Source: Microvirga roseola (GTDB taxonomy: Bacteria; Pseudomonadota; Alphaproteobacteria; Rhizobiales; Beijerinckiaceae). Taken from it: DNA of 53,517 nucleotides. Below, piece after piece: positions 42,439-51,730 of the stretch (the first letter of the stretch is position 1; each line of letters begins with the position of its first letter). The notes under the pieces were generated by a model. The model searched no databases, was not told the origin of the DNA, and saw nothing but the letters and a program-made list of their open reading frames with translations. The position numbers and the translations under genes are program-made. Location of the stretch: assembly GCF_020866965.1 (NCBI RefSeq), contig NZ_JAJATX010000021.1, positions 10,207-63,723 of the forward strand, written 5' to 3'.

Positions 42439-42584
42439 TGCGGATACGCCTGGCCGCGGGCTTCGGATGCCTGGACGACCGCCGGAAAAGCAGCCAGGGC
42501 CTCATGCCCTTCCAGCCAAGGCAGGACGGTCCGCAATGCTATGGGCCGCACAGTTTCAGGAAATGAGGACACCTTGGCGCTCAT
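42435..42584 (-). CDS. Possible small protein coupled to the kinase pseudogene
   Basis: 49 residues from ATG 42584. The stop overlaps the ATG of the kinase (ATGA at 42435-42438), a sign of former translational coupling. No ribosome-binding site is evident and the family is not recognised. The sequence (VRPIALRTVLPWLEGHEAL) could be helical. Weakly supported. Confidence 0.3.
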   Translation of the reverse strand: MSAKVSSFPETVRPIALRTVLPWLEGHEALAAFPAVVQASEARGQAYPQ

Positions 42585-43020
42585 AGGCTGTACGCATCCC
42601 CTTCCCGGACACAGACAAACGTCATAACCTGACATTTTCCTACCCTAAATAAAGGTACGGTCAATGAAAATAATATTACATATACAATACTAAGGCGGGG
42701 CTGCCCGAACGGTTTTCCAGCAGATGTGGGATATTTGCGACATCTTCCCTAAGGCCCTCAGGCGCTTAGGAGGTCACATGCGGCAGCAGAGCTTCGCCAG
42801 GCGGAACGAATACCAACCCGCTCCGTAGATCCGCAACTGCACTTTCACGGACCACCTGTGCTTCGTCCTGAATAGGCGCAAAAAAAGACAAAGCACCGCT
42901 ACTTTATTGCAAATAAAGGGGGCGCCGACCTGCGGCGCTCAACCGAAAAGACATTTACGGAAGACGCGCTTCTCCCGGTCCATTCAGCCGATCAGCGGAC
43001 GAGCGCCGCCCGTTTGGGTA
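42585..43020. other. AT-rich intergenic stretch with one micro-ORF
   Basis: About 435 bases, visibly richer in A+T than the flanks at 42640-42700 and 42880-42920. A 16-codon frame at 42778-42828 (+) follows a perfect TTAGGAGGTCAC ribosome-binding site. A GGAAC-N16-CGTA element (42803-42827) is one base off the EcfG consensus but has no gene after it. Nothing else was recognised. Confidence 0.5.
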
Positions 43021-43551
43021 TCATAGTTCGTGGTAGAGCCGCCCCTGATAGACCAGGGCGGGCATCCGGTCGCCCAGCCTGACGGCGACGATCTCGCCCA
43101 GGATAACGTGATGGGTCGCGACGACCCGTGCCTCGGTGAGCCGGCAATCGAAGGACACCAGGCTCGTCATCAGAGTAGGGGAACCCGTGAGGAGATCCTC
43201 CCACTGCCCTGACGAGAAGCGGTCCTGTCCATGGAGGTCCGTCCGGCCGGCGAAGATGTCGGCGAGCGGCAGATCCGGAGCGCTCAGGGTATTCACGCAA
43301 AAGACCTTGTTCGCCAGCAGCACCTGCGCCGACCGGCCTGCGCTGTTGACGCAGACCAGAAGCGAAGCCGGGCTGTCGGTCACCGGAGCGACGGCAGTGG
43401 CCGTGAGGCCCGCGCGCCCGGCCGAACCCTGGGTCGTGACGATATGAACGGCACCGGCGACACGACTCATTCCCTCGCGGAAGAGACCGGGATCGAGAGC
43501 GGGAGCGCCACTGGCGGCATCGGAAGGGGGAGAGGTATGAGTCTTCAACAT
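43021..43551 (-). CDS. Flavin reductase family protein (HpaC-like)
   Basis: 176 residues from ATG 43551; the frame reaches 43593 but MLKTHTSPP fits better. Motifs: FREGMSRVAGAVHIVTT, GRAGLTATAVAPVTDSPASLLVCVN, KVFCVNTLSAPDLPLADIFAGR and a C-terminal VRLGDRMPALVYQGRLYHEL. This is the two-component monooxygenase reductase type that supplies reduced flavin to an oxygenase. No oxygenase is adjacent. It diverges from the liv operon across about 290 bases. Confidence 0.9.
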   Translation of the reverse strand: MLKTHTSPPSDAASGAPALDPGLFREGMSRVAGAVHIVTTQGSAGRAGLTATAVAPVTDSPASLLVCVNSAGRSAQVLLANKVFCVNTLSAPDLPLADIFAGRTDLHGQDRFSSGQWEDLLTGSPTLMTSLVSFDCRLTEARVVATHHVILGEIVAVRLGDRMPALVYQGRLYHEL

Positions 43552-43839
43552 CTTATTCCGAAGAAGCCTCTCCCACCCTTTTGGGCTGAGCACAAGACCA
43601 TGGGAGGCATATGGGCTCCCACCCGCCGCATGGGAAGCGCCTGCCCTCTATTCCGGCGAATCCTGCCGCTTCTTCCATCAAACTGGCTGATGGAAAGCTT
43701 AACCGAATGTTGTCGAACGAAAATCCGTTTGCTAGACACGGCCCGCTTTACGCATCGGCTTGGCCTCGCAACCGCATCGTGCTTTGCTGTGCGAGGTTTC
43801 CCAAGAATGACCCCATTCCAGAGGGGCTAAGGGTTGGAC

Positions 43840-44760
<921 letters not shown>

Positions 44761-44771
44761 GGAACAGCGCC

Positions 44772-46187
44772 ATGAACGCTCCTTCGATTACGACGACCTC
44801 GTCCGACGTTTCGGCCACCCGCGGCCGTATCGACTGGGCCGCCGCCCTCAAGGACTCCGCCAAGGCAGCGCTGGTCATGTTCGGCCTGTCCATCCCGCTC
44901 CTGGCCTACAGGACGGACCAGAGCGGCGCGGATCTCCTCCTCGACCCCCGGTGGGATCTGGTGGCGATCCTCTGCCCCATCATCTTCGCGTTGCGTCTTG
45001 CGATCCATGCCTTCACAGCGACCCGGGCCTACCGCAAGGCGGTCCCGAGTCCCCGACAGGCGACGGAAGTGGTGCATGCGGAACCGAGCGCCTTCCAGAA
45101 GGTGTCCCGTTTCGGCATTCCCTTCTTCCTCGGCGTTGCGCTAGCCTTCCCTTTCATCGTCTACGTGGTCCAAGGCGGGCTGAACGAATCCCGCTACTGG
45201 ATCGATCTCGGCATTCTGATCCTCACCTACGTGATGCTCGGCTGGGGTCTGAACATCGTGGTGGGCCTGGCCGGTCTGCTCGACCTGGGCTACGTCGCCT
45301 TCTATGCGGTCGGCGCCTACTCCTACGCCTTGCTCTCGACCACCTTCGGCTGGTCCTTCTGGATCTGCCTGCCCCTCGCCGGCATCCTCGCCGCGTTCTG
45401 GGGCATCATCCTCGGCTTCCCGGTGCTGCGCCTGCGCGGTGACTATCTCGCCATCGTGACCCTGGCATTCGGCGAGATCATCCGCCTCGTGCTCATCAAC
45501 TGGGTAGAACTGACGAACGGCGGCGCCGGCATCGCCTCGATCCCGCGCGCAACCTTCTTCGGCATCCCCTTCAACTCGGACGAGGACGGGTTCGCGGCTC
45601 TGTTCGGGCTCGAATACAGCCCGATGCACAGGATTGTCTTCCTGTACTATCTCATCCTGATACTGGCCCTGCTCACCAACTTCGTCACCATGCGCCTGCG
45701 CAGGCTGCCTGTGGGGCGCGCCTGGGAGGCCCTGCGCGAGGACGAAATCGCCTGCCGCTCGCTCGGCATCAACACCCGGAACACCAAGCTCACGGCCTTT
45801 TCCATCGGCGCGATGTTCGGCGGCTTCGCCGGGTCGTTCTTCGCCGTGCGTCAGGGCTTCATTTCGCCTGAGAGCTTCAACTTCCTGGAATCGGCGATCA
45901 TCCTGGCCATCGTGGTCATGGGCGGGATGGGCTCGCAGATCGGCGTCGCCATCGCGGCGATCGTTCTGGTCGGCGGTCCCGAGATCCTGCGTAACCTCAC
46001 CTTCCTCCAGGCCGTCTTCGGTGAGGGCTTCGATCCGAACGAATACCGCCTCCTGCTCTTCGGCGCAGGCATGGTGGCCATGATGGTCTGGCGTCCGCGC
46101 GGCCTGATTTCGGAACGGCAACCCTCGGTGATCTTGAAAGAGCGCAAGGCCATTTCCGGCTCGCTCGTGAAGGAAGGACACGGCTAA
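44772..46187 (+). CDS. livM: Branched-chain amino-acid ABC transporter permease LivM
   Basis: 471 residues from ATG 44772, longer than typical LivM because of a roughly 130-residue N-terminal part with extra hydrophobic segments (LVMFGLSIPLLAY, LVAILCPIIFALRLAIHAF). The core permease is standard: YVMLGWGLNIVVGLAGLLDLGYVAFYAVGAY, LRLRGDYLAIVTLAFGEIIR and GRAWEALREDEIACRSLGINTRNTKLTAF. The stop overlaps livG (TAATG at 46185-46189). Confidence 0.96.
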   Translation: MNAPSITTTSSDVSATRGRIDWAAALKDSAKAALVMFGLSIPLLAYRTDQSGADLLLDPRWDLVAILCPIIFALRLAIHAFTATRAYRKAVPSPRQATEVVHAEPSAFQKVSRFGIPFFLGVALAFPFIVYVVQGGLNESRYWIDLGILILTYVMLGWGLNIVVGLAGLLDLGYVAFYAVGAYSYALLSTTFGWSFWICLPLAGILAAFWGIILGFPVLRLRGDYLAIVTLAFGEIIRLVLINWVELTNGGAGIASIPRATFFGIPFNSDEDGFAALFGLEYSPMHRIVFLYYLILILALLTNFVTMRLRRLPVGRAWEALREDEIACRSLGINTRNTKLTAFSIGAMFGGFAGSFFAVRQGFISPESFNFLESAIILAIVVMGGMGSQIGVAIAAIVLVGGPEILRNLTFLQAVFGEGFDPNEYRLLLFGAGMVAMMVWRPRGLISERQPSVILKERKAISGSLVKEGHG

Positions 46188-47029
46188 TGCGCTGGCTGCA
46201 GGATCCCATCCTCGACGTACAGCATCTCACGATGCGCTTCGGCGGCCTCGTCGCCATCAACGATCTCTCCTTCAAGGCCGGGCGCGGGGACATCACCGCG
46301 CTCATCGGCCCGAACGGTGCAGGCAAGACCACGGTCTTCAACTGCATCACCGGCTTCTACAAGCCGACGGAAGGCATGATCGCTCTCCGCAAGCCGGATG
46401 GCTCCCACCTCCTCCTGGAGCGGTTGCCGGGACACAGCATCAATTGGAAGGCCAAGGTCTCCCGCACCTTCCAGAACATCCGCCTGTTCTCCGGCATGAC
46501 CTTGCTGGAGAACCTGCTCGTGGCGCAGCACAACCCGTTGATGATCGCCTCCGGCTTCACCGTTTTTGGCGTTCTCGGCCTTGGCGGCTACCGCAAGGCG
46601 GAAAAGGAAGCCATCGAGAAGGCCAAGTTCTGGCTGGAGAAGACGAAGCTCATGCATCGGGCCGACGATCCGGCCGGCGACCTGCCTTACGGCGACCAGC
46701 GCCGCCTCGAGATCGCCCGCGCCATGTGCACGGACCCGCTCCTGCTCTGCCTCGACGAGCCGGCGGCGGGCCTCAATCCGCGCGAGTCCCTGGAGCTCAA
46801 CGAGCTCCTGCTCTCGATCCGAAAGGAACAGGGCACGTCGATCCTGCTCATCGAGCACGACATGTCGGTGGTGATGGAGATTTCCGATCACGTGGTAGTG
46901 CTCGATTACGGCACCAAGATCTCGGACGGCTCGCCCACCGAGGTCCGGAACGATCCCAAGGTCATCGCCGCCTATCTGGGCGTGGCCGACGAGGAAGTCG
47001 AACAGGTGGAAGCGGAGATCGGCGCATGA
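46187..47029 (+). CDS. livG: Branched-chain amino-acid ABC transporter ATPase LivG
   Basis: 280 residues from ATG 46187. Walker A is GPNGAGKTTVFN, the signature region LPYGDQRRLEIARA, Walker B LLCLDEPAAGLNP and the switch His in IEHDM. An insertion common in LivG (about residues 105-140, FTVFGVLGLGGYRKAEKEAIEK) is present. It energises transport with LivF. It overlaps livM upstream and livF downstream, giving tight translational coupling. Confidence 0.97.
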   Translation: MRWLQDPILDVQHLTMRFGGLVAINDLSFKAGRGDITALIGPNGAGKTTVFNCITGFYKPTEGMIALRKPDGSHLLLERLPGHSINWKAKVSRTFQNIRLFSGMTLLENLLVAQHNPLMIASGFTVFGVLGLGGYRKAEKEAIEKAKFWLEKTKLMHRADDPAGDLPYGDQRRLEIARAMCTDPLLLCLDEPAAGLNPRESLELNELLLSIRKEQGTSILLIEHDMSVVMEISDHVVVLDYGTKISDGSPTEVRNDPKVIAAYLGVADEEVEQVEAEIGA

Positions 47030-47802
47030 GCACCGCTGGAGCAAACATCGCAATGCAGAGCCCTATTGCCGAAACGGCGCGCCAGCCGCTTCTCAGCGTG
47101 CGCGGCGTGAAGACCTATTACGGCAACATCATTGCGCTCAAGGGCGTGGACATGGACGTCCACGAGGGCGAGATCGTGACCCTGATCGGCGCCAACGGCG
47201 CCGGCAAGTCCACGCTGATGATGACGATCTTCGGCAACCCGCGGGCGCGCGAGGGCACTATTACTTACGCGGGGAAGGATATCACCCAGGTGCCGACCCA
47301 CGAGATTGCGCAGATGTCGATCGCGCAATCGCCGGAAGGCCGGCGCATCTTCCCGCGCATGACGGTGTTCGAGAACCTCCAGATGGGGGCCTCGATCAAC
47401 AACTTCGCCCATTTCGACGAAGACCTGGAGCGCGTCTGCACGCTCTTCCCGCGCCTGAAGGAGCGCCTGCAGCAACGGGGCGGTACGCTTTCCGGCGGCG
47501 AACAGCAGATGCTGGCCATCGCCCGCGCCCTCATGAGCCGTCCGAAGCTCCTGCTCCTGGACGAGCCGTCGCTGGGTCTTGCGCCACTCATCGTCAAGCA
47601 GATCTTCGACATCATTAAGGAACTCAACGAGAAGGACGGCATGACCATCTTCCTCGTCGAGCAGAACGCCTACCATGCCCTGAAACTCGCCCATCGCGGA
47701 TATGTGATGGTGACGGGCAACATCACCATGAGCGGCACGGGCAAGGAACTGCTCGCCGATCCGCAGGTCCGCGCGGCCTATCTCGAAGGAGGGCACCACT
47801 GA
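47026..47802 (+). CDS. livF: Branched-chain amino-acid ABC transporter ATPase LivF
   Basis: 258 residues from ATG 47026, overlapping the livG stop by ATGA. Walker A is GANGAGKSTLMMTI, the signature LSGGEQQMLAIARAL, Walker B LLLLDEPSLGLAP and switch EQNAYHALKLAHRGYVM. The first 20 residues extend beyond the usual start (MSTAGANIAMQSPIAETARQ). Its stop overlaps the DUF6867 gene (TGATG). Confidence 0.97.
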   Translation: MSTAGANIAMQSPIAETARQPLLSVRGVKTYYGNIIALKGVDMDVHEGEIVTLIGANGAGKSTLMMTIFGNPRAREGTITYAGKDITQVPTHEIAQMSIAQSPEGRRIFPRMTVFENLQMGASINNFAHFDEDLERVCTLFPRLKERLQQRGGTLSGGEQQMLAIARALMSRPKLLLLDEPSLGLAPLIVKQIFDIIKELNEKDGMTIFLVEQNAYHALKLAHRGYVMVTGNITMSGTGKELLADPQVRAAYLEGGHH

Positions 47803-48164
47803 TGCAGGGCATCCTCTACGAAGAGCCGTCGATCTGGCTCTTTCTCCTCATCACCGTCATCATGGGCGGGTGGGCGGCCTGGATGACCGGGCGCGCCATC
47901 GCGATCACCTGGGGGCCCTACTGGCAGCTCGTGATTTACCTGCTGCTCCTTGGGGTGGCGGTGCGCTTCATCCACTACGCCCTGTTCGAGGGCACGCTGC
48001 TGTCCCTCCAGTATTATGTCGTGGACACGATTGTGGTGCTCATCATCGGCTCGCTCGGCTTCCAGTACAACCGCGCCAAGCTGATGACCTCCCAGTACCG
48101 GTGGCTTTATGAGCGGACCGGCCTGTTCTCCTGGCGGGAAAAGGCTTCTGCGACAAAGGGCTAA
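47802..48164 (+). CDS. DUF6867-type membrane protein in the liv operon
   Basis: 120 residues from ATG 47802, translationally coupled to livF. Hydrophobic helices: IWLFLLITVIMGGWAAWMTG, LVIYLLLLGVAVRFIHYALF, and YYVVDTIVVLIIGSLGF, followed by a basic cytoplasmic-type tail (YNRAKLMTSQYRWLYERTG). I recall DUF6867 as a Rhizobiales family found beside liv operons. An accessory membrane subunit of the transporter is plausible (inference). Confidence 0.8.
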   Translation: MQGILYEEPSIWLFLLITVIMGGWAAWMTGRAIAITWGPYWQLVIYLLLLGVAVRFIHYALFEGTLLSLQYYVVDTIVVLIIGSLGFQYNRAKLMTSQYRWLYERTGLFSWREKASATKG

Positions 48165-48220
48165 GCTCAAAAAATTCCCAGGTGACATCCGCTTAAAAAC
48201 AAGCATGATGTTCCGCGGAT

Positions 48221-48264
48221 GGCGGGTTCCCCCGCCAAACCGGCCCCGAAACGATTACGGGGCC
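48221..48264 (+). promoter_or_regulatory. Two tandem hairpins in the leader before the binding-protein gene
   Basis: Two stems lie between the DUF6867 gene and livJ/K: GGCGGG/CCCGCC (48221-48226 with 48231-48236, TTCC loop) and GGCCCCG/CGGGGCC (48242-48248 with 48258-48264). There is no T-run after them on the plus strand, so they are not simple terminators; they could block mRNA decay from the 3' side or attenuate readthrough into the next gene. Confidence 0.45.
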
Positions 48265-48292
48265 TCAAAAAAACCACCAGAGGAGTGACCTC

Positions 48293-49420
48293 ATGAAAAA
48301 AATGCTGTTGACCAGCGTCGCGCTTGGTCTTGGCCTTGCCTTCTCGAGCGCTGCCAATGCGCAGATCAAGATCGGCGTTGCCGGCCCCATCACCGGTCCG
48401 AATGCCGCTTTCGGCGCGCAGCTTAAGAACGGCGCTGAGCAGGCCGTCGCTGACATCAACGCAGCCGGCGGAATCAACGGCGAGAAGGTAGAGCTCGTCG
48501 TCGGTGACGACGTGTGCGACCCCAAGCAGGGCGTGTCGGTGGCGAACAAGTTCGCGGCCGAAGGCGTGAAGATGGTCATCGGCCACTTCTGCTCGGGCGT
48601 TTCGATCCCGGCTTCGCAGATCTATGAAGAGGCTGGAATCGTTCAGATTTCGCCCGCTTCGACGAACCCGACCTACACCGAGCGCGGCATGTGGAACACC
48701 TTCCGCACCTGCGGCCGCGACGACCAGCAGGGCCTTGTTGCAGGCAGCTATCTTGCCGACAAGTTCAAGGACAAGAAGGTTGCGATTGTCCACGACAAGA
48801 CCCCCTACGGAAAGGGTCTGGCCGACGAGACCAAGAAGACCATGAATTCCAAGGGTCTTAAGGAAGTGGTCTACGAAGGCGTCAACACGGGTGAGAAGGA
48901 CTATTCCGCTCTCGTGTCGAAGCTGAAGCAGGCCGGCGTCGACGTCGTCTACTTCGGCGGCCTCCACACGGAAGCCGGCCTCATCATCCGCCAGATGCGC
49001 GACCAGGGCCTCAACGCCCCGCTCATGTCCGGCGACGGCATCGTGTCGGCCGAGTTCACCTCGATCGCCGGCCCGGGCGCCGAAGGCACCCTCATGACCT
49101 TCGCTCCCGATCCGCGTAAAAACCCGGCTGCGCAGGAAGTGGTCGCGAAGTTCCGCGCCAAGAACTACGAGCCCGAGGCCTACACGCTCTACTCCTACGC
49201 AGCAGCCCAGGTCCTGGCCGAGGCCGCCAAGCAAGCGGGTAGCACGAACGGCAAGAAGGTCGCCGAGGCGATCAAGTCCGGCAAGTCGTTCAAGACCGTG
49301 ATCGGCGATCTCTCCTTCGACAAGAAGGGCGACATCACCCGTCCTGACTACGTCATGTACGTCTGGAAGAAGGGCGCCGACGGCAAGATCGACTACTCGG
49401 GCAACGAGCTCAGCATGTAA
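48293..49420 (+). CDS. Branched-chain amino-acid ABC transporter substrate-binding protein
   Basis: 375 residues from ATG 48293 with GAGGAGTGACC upstream. A signal peptide ends near SSAANAQ (residue 24). The mature protein is a periplasmic LivJ/LivK-type binding protein: IKIGVAGPITGPNAAFGAQLKNGAEQAVADINAAGG, GEKVELVVGDDVCDPKQGV, VIGHFCSGVSIPASQIYEEAGI and YGKGLADETKK. It follows the transporter genes by 128 bases of leader with hairpins, and a strong terminator ends the unit. It probably has a higher mRNA level than the permease genes. Confidence 0.96.
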   Translation: MKKMLLTSVALGLGLAFSSAANAQIKIGVAGPITGPNAAFGAQLKNGAEQAVADINAAGGINGEKVELVVGDDVCDPKQGVSVANKFAAEGVKMVIGHFCSGVSIPASQIYEEAGIVQISPASTNPTYTERGMWNTFRTCGRDDQQGLVAGSYLADKFKDKKVAIVHDKTPYGKGLADETKKTMNSKGLKEVVYEGVNTGEKDYSALVSKLKQAGVDVVYFGGLHTEAGLIIRQMRDQGLNAPLMSGDGIVSAEFTSIAGPGAEGTLMTFAPDPRKNPAAQEVVAKFRAKNYEPEAYTLYSYAAAQVLAEAAKQAGSTNGKKVAEAIKSGKSFKTVIGDLSFDKKGDITRPDYVMYVWKKGADGKIDYSGNELSM

Positions 49421-49450
49421 TCGACTGGCCTCACAGCCAATCTGAAGGGA

Positions 49451-49480
49451 AACCCGCCCTGGCGACAGGGCGGGTTTTCT
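49451..49480 (+). terminator. Rho-independent terminator of the liv operon
   Basis: A perfect 11-bp stem (49451-49461 with 49466-49476), GCGA loop and a TTTTCTT tract. It follows the binding-protein stop by 30 bases. Confidence 0.88.
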
Positions 49481-49509
49481 TATGAAGGCACCTCTTGAGG
49501 CGGACGGGC

Positions 49510-49890
49510 ATGCCCACCCTCAACCTCCATCTCCTTCCGGAAATCTACGCCGTCTGTCGCCTCGTCCCTGAGGCGGCTGTCGAGCCGCCGCCCCCTGGAC
49601 CGTTCTCGCTGCTGGTCCGCGCGCCTGAAGAGACGACCCTTGTCCTTCCCCTCGCCCAGGCTCCCGCCGGAGCCGAGACCGACGCCGGCTGGCGCTGTCT
49701 TCGGATCGAGCAGAGCTTCGATTTCAGCGTTCCGGGCATCCTCGCTTCCGTCCTTGAGCCCCTCGCCGGGGCCGGCATCGGCATCTTCGCCACCTCCACC
49801 TTCAGCACCGACTACGTGCTGGTGAAGGCAGCGGATGCGGACAGGGCGGTGGCGGTGCTCGAAGGCGCCGGGCACACGGTCCGGGCCTGA
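49510..49890 (+). CDS. ACT domain-containing protein
   Basis: 126 residues from ATG 49510 (MPTLNLHLLPEIYAVCRLVPE). An N-terminal part precedes an ACT domain in the second half: FDFSVPGILASVLEPLAGAGIGIFATSTFSTDYVLVKAADADRAVAVLEGAGHTV. ACT domains bind amino acids; this conserved small family (DUF/UCP008459-like) has no assigned reaction. It sits right after the amino-acid transporter operon, beyond its terminator; a link to amino acids is plausible but unproved. Confidence 0.88.
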   Translation: MPTLNLHLLPEIYAVCRLVPEAAVEPPPPGPFSLLVRAPEETTLVLPLAQAPAGAETDAGWRCLRIEQSFDFSVPGILASVLEPLAGAGIGIFATSTFSTDYVLVKAADADRAVAVLEGAGHTVRA

Positions 49891-49893
49891 TCC

Positions 49894-50361
49894 TCAGGTC
49901 CGCTCGATCCGCGCTGCGAAGCAGCCGCGCCGGACGAAATGGGCATCGATATGCTCCACCGCGGGATTCTCAAGGAAACGCCCGATCAGGGTCAAAACCT
50001 CTTCGCCCTCCCCGACCTCCGCATCGACGATGAAGGCCTGCCCATCATAGGCGCGCAGCGACAAAAGCCTGTCCCTCAGGATCGGCGGCAGTTCACCCCG
50101 GTAGGAGCCCGTCCGTGCGGAGCGACCGACGAAGATCGGCCCTGCGGCCCGGTAGGGTGAGGTCGGTGTGGGCTGGTGGACATGGTTGAGCAGCAGGAGC
50201 TCCTCCCCCTCCTCCACTCGCTTGAGAGAGATACGGCAGGGGTAGAGATCGGCCTGATCGGCCACGACGCGCCGGGCGCCCATAGCTGCAAGCTCGGCCT
50301 CGCTCATTGAGAAAAGAGGGGCAAAGGCTTGGGCGTCGAGCCCGCAAATCTGAAATGACAT
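49894..50361 (-). CDS. DUF1203 family protein
   Basis: 155 residues from ATG 50361, with AAGGAGACCATCC upstream. Motifs that fit DUF1203: CRISLKRVEEGEELLLLNH and PYRAAGPIFVGR, then LRAYDGQAFIVDAEVGEGEEV. A cytoplasmic protein of about the usual family length. Function unknown. It ends 3 bases after the ACT gene on the opposite strand. Confidence 0.88.
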   Translation of the reverse strand: MSFQICGLDAQAFAPLFSMSEAELAAMGARRVVADQADLYPCRISLKRVEEGEELLLLNHVHQPTPTSPYRAAGPIFVGRSARTGSYRGELPPILRDRLLSLRAYDGQAFIVDAEVGEGEEVLTLIGRFLENPAVEHIDAHFVRRGCFAARIERT

Positions 50362-50476
50362 GGATGGTCTCCTTGGTTCGAGACCATCAGGCTTGCAGCC
50401 AAGCTGAGCGGAAAACGACCCGATTTCTGCTGGAGCCCAGGTTTATGCTATTTTGTAGCAAGAAACGGTGCATCGC

Positions 50477-50899
50477 ATGCAGAAGACTTGGCCTGCTATC
50501 CTAGCCCTCATTCTCTCAATACCGCTCGCCACAGCCATTCAGGAAGCTACAGCCCGCCCAAAGCAAACAGGCGTTGTAGGATGCTGGGAAAGAACGATTG
50601 CGCCTCCGAACGCTCTCTGGCCCTCATCAATCCAGGCCATATGTTTCAAGCGGGATGGCAGGGTATCCGGTTTTGCCCTGGATGCAGGAGACGGTTGGGA
50701 TTGGAGCGCAAACTGGCAACACACACGGACTGGCAAAGTATCTGTCTTATTTCCCTCTCAGGACAATCCGCGACGGGTTGTCTGTTCCTTCTGGGTCGAT
50801 AATCCGCGAGAGATCCTGGTTCTAACTGAATGTGACAATTCGGACTGGAATGGTGTTTTGCGACGGGATCGGGACATGGACCAAGCGGTAGAACCTTAA
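50477..50899 (+). CDS. Exported hypothetical protein, possibly acquired
   Basis: 140 residues from ATG 50477 (a GTG at 50468 is possible). The N-terminus is a signal peptide (MQKTWPAILALILSIPLATA). The mature part contains WERTIAPPNALWPSSIQAICF, DGWDWSANWQHTRTGKVSVLF and CSFWVDNPREILVLTECDN. It is Trp-rich and not recognised. Base composition here is visibly lower in G+C than the flanking genes and the ribosome-binding site is poor, which hints at recent acquisition (inference). Confidence 0.65.
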   Translation: MQKTWPAILALILSIPLATAIQEATARPKQTGVVGCWERTIAPPNALWPSSIQAICFKRDGRVSGFALDAGDGWDWSANWQHTRTGKVSVLFPSQDNPRRVVCSFWVDNPREILVLTECDNSDWNGVLRRDRDMDQAVEP

Positions 50900-50908
50900 C
50901 GGAATGCC

Positions 50909-51634
50909 TCAGCCAAGTGTCCCCAGCACCGGAAACGTCTCCAGCAGCCAGAACGACATGTCGGTGATCCAGCCGGAGAGGAAGGCGATTCCGGTCAGGA
51001 TGAGGAGGACGCCCATGGCCTTCTCGACCACGGAGAAGTGCGAGCGCATGCGCTTGAGGAGCGAAATGATGGGCCTCATGGCGAAGGCGGCAAGCAGGAA
51101 GGGAATCCCCAGGCCCGCCGAATAGGCCGCCAGCAGCATGGCCCCGTAGGAGACGCTGTCCTCCGAGCCCGCCACCGCCAGGATGGCGGCCAAGACCGGC
51201 CCGATGCAGGGCGTCCAGCCGAAGGCGAAGGCCAGCCCCATCACATAGGCGCCCCAGAGCCCGACCGGCTTTTCCACCTTGAACCGCGCCTCACGGTAGA
51301 AGAGCCCGATCCGGAAAACCCCAAGGAAGTGCAGGCCCATGACGATGATGGCGACGCCTGCCACCGTGCTCAGCACGTCGAGATACTGGCGGATCACCTG
51401 CCCCAGAGCCGAGGCGGTCGCCCCCAGGAGCACGAAGACGGTCGAAAAGCCCGCGACGAACAGGAGTGCCGCCAGCATCGTCCGCTGACGAACCGCATGG
51501 TCGCCCGCGTTCAGCCGCTCAAAGGTCGTGCCTGCGAGGAACGACAGATAGGGCGGCACCAGCGGCAGGACGCAGGGGCTCAGGAAGCTGATGAGGCCGC
51601 CGAGCGCCGCGGCAGGAAAGGAGATGCTGAGCAT
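50909..51634 (-). CDS. ccdA: Cytochrome c biogenesis protein CcdA
   Basis: 241 residues from ATG 51634. CcdA moves reducing equivalents across the inner membrane to periplasmic thiol proteins for cytochrome c maturation. The redox cysteines are in FLSPCVLPLVPPYLSFLAG and GWTPCIGPVLAAIL; six membrane helices are likely. The usual partner thioredoxin CcmG/ResA is not adjacent. It converges with the exported hypothetical gene. Confidence 0.95.
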   Translation of the reverse strand: MLSISFPAAALGGLISFLSPCVLPLVPPYLSFLAGTTFERLNAGDHAVRQRTMLAALLFVAGFSTVFVLLGATASALGQVIRQYLDVLSTVAGVAIIVMGLHFLGVFRIGLFYREARFKVEKPVGLWGAYVMGLAFAFGWTPCIGPVLAAILAVAGSEDSVSYGAMLLAAYSAGLGIPFLLAAFAMRPIISLLKRMRSHFSVVEKAMGVLLILTGIAFLSGWITDMSFWLLETFPVLGTLG

Positions 51635-51730
51635 GAGGCCTTCTATACCGGCACCGCACCGTAAGAAAGCCGCCGAAAGCCCGGTTCTCCAGCTTGTGAA
51701 GGCGGCCGTTTTCCGGTTCTCTCATACGCC

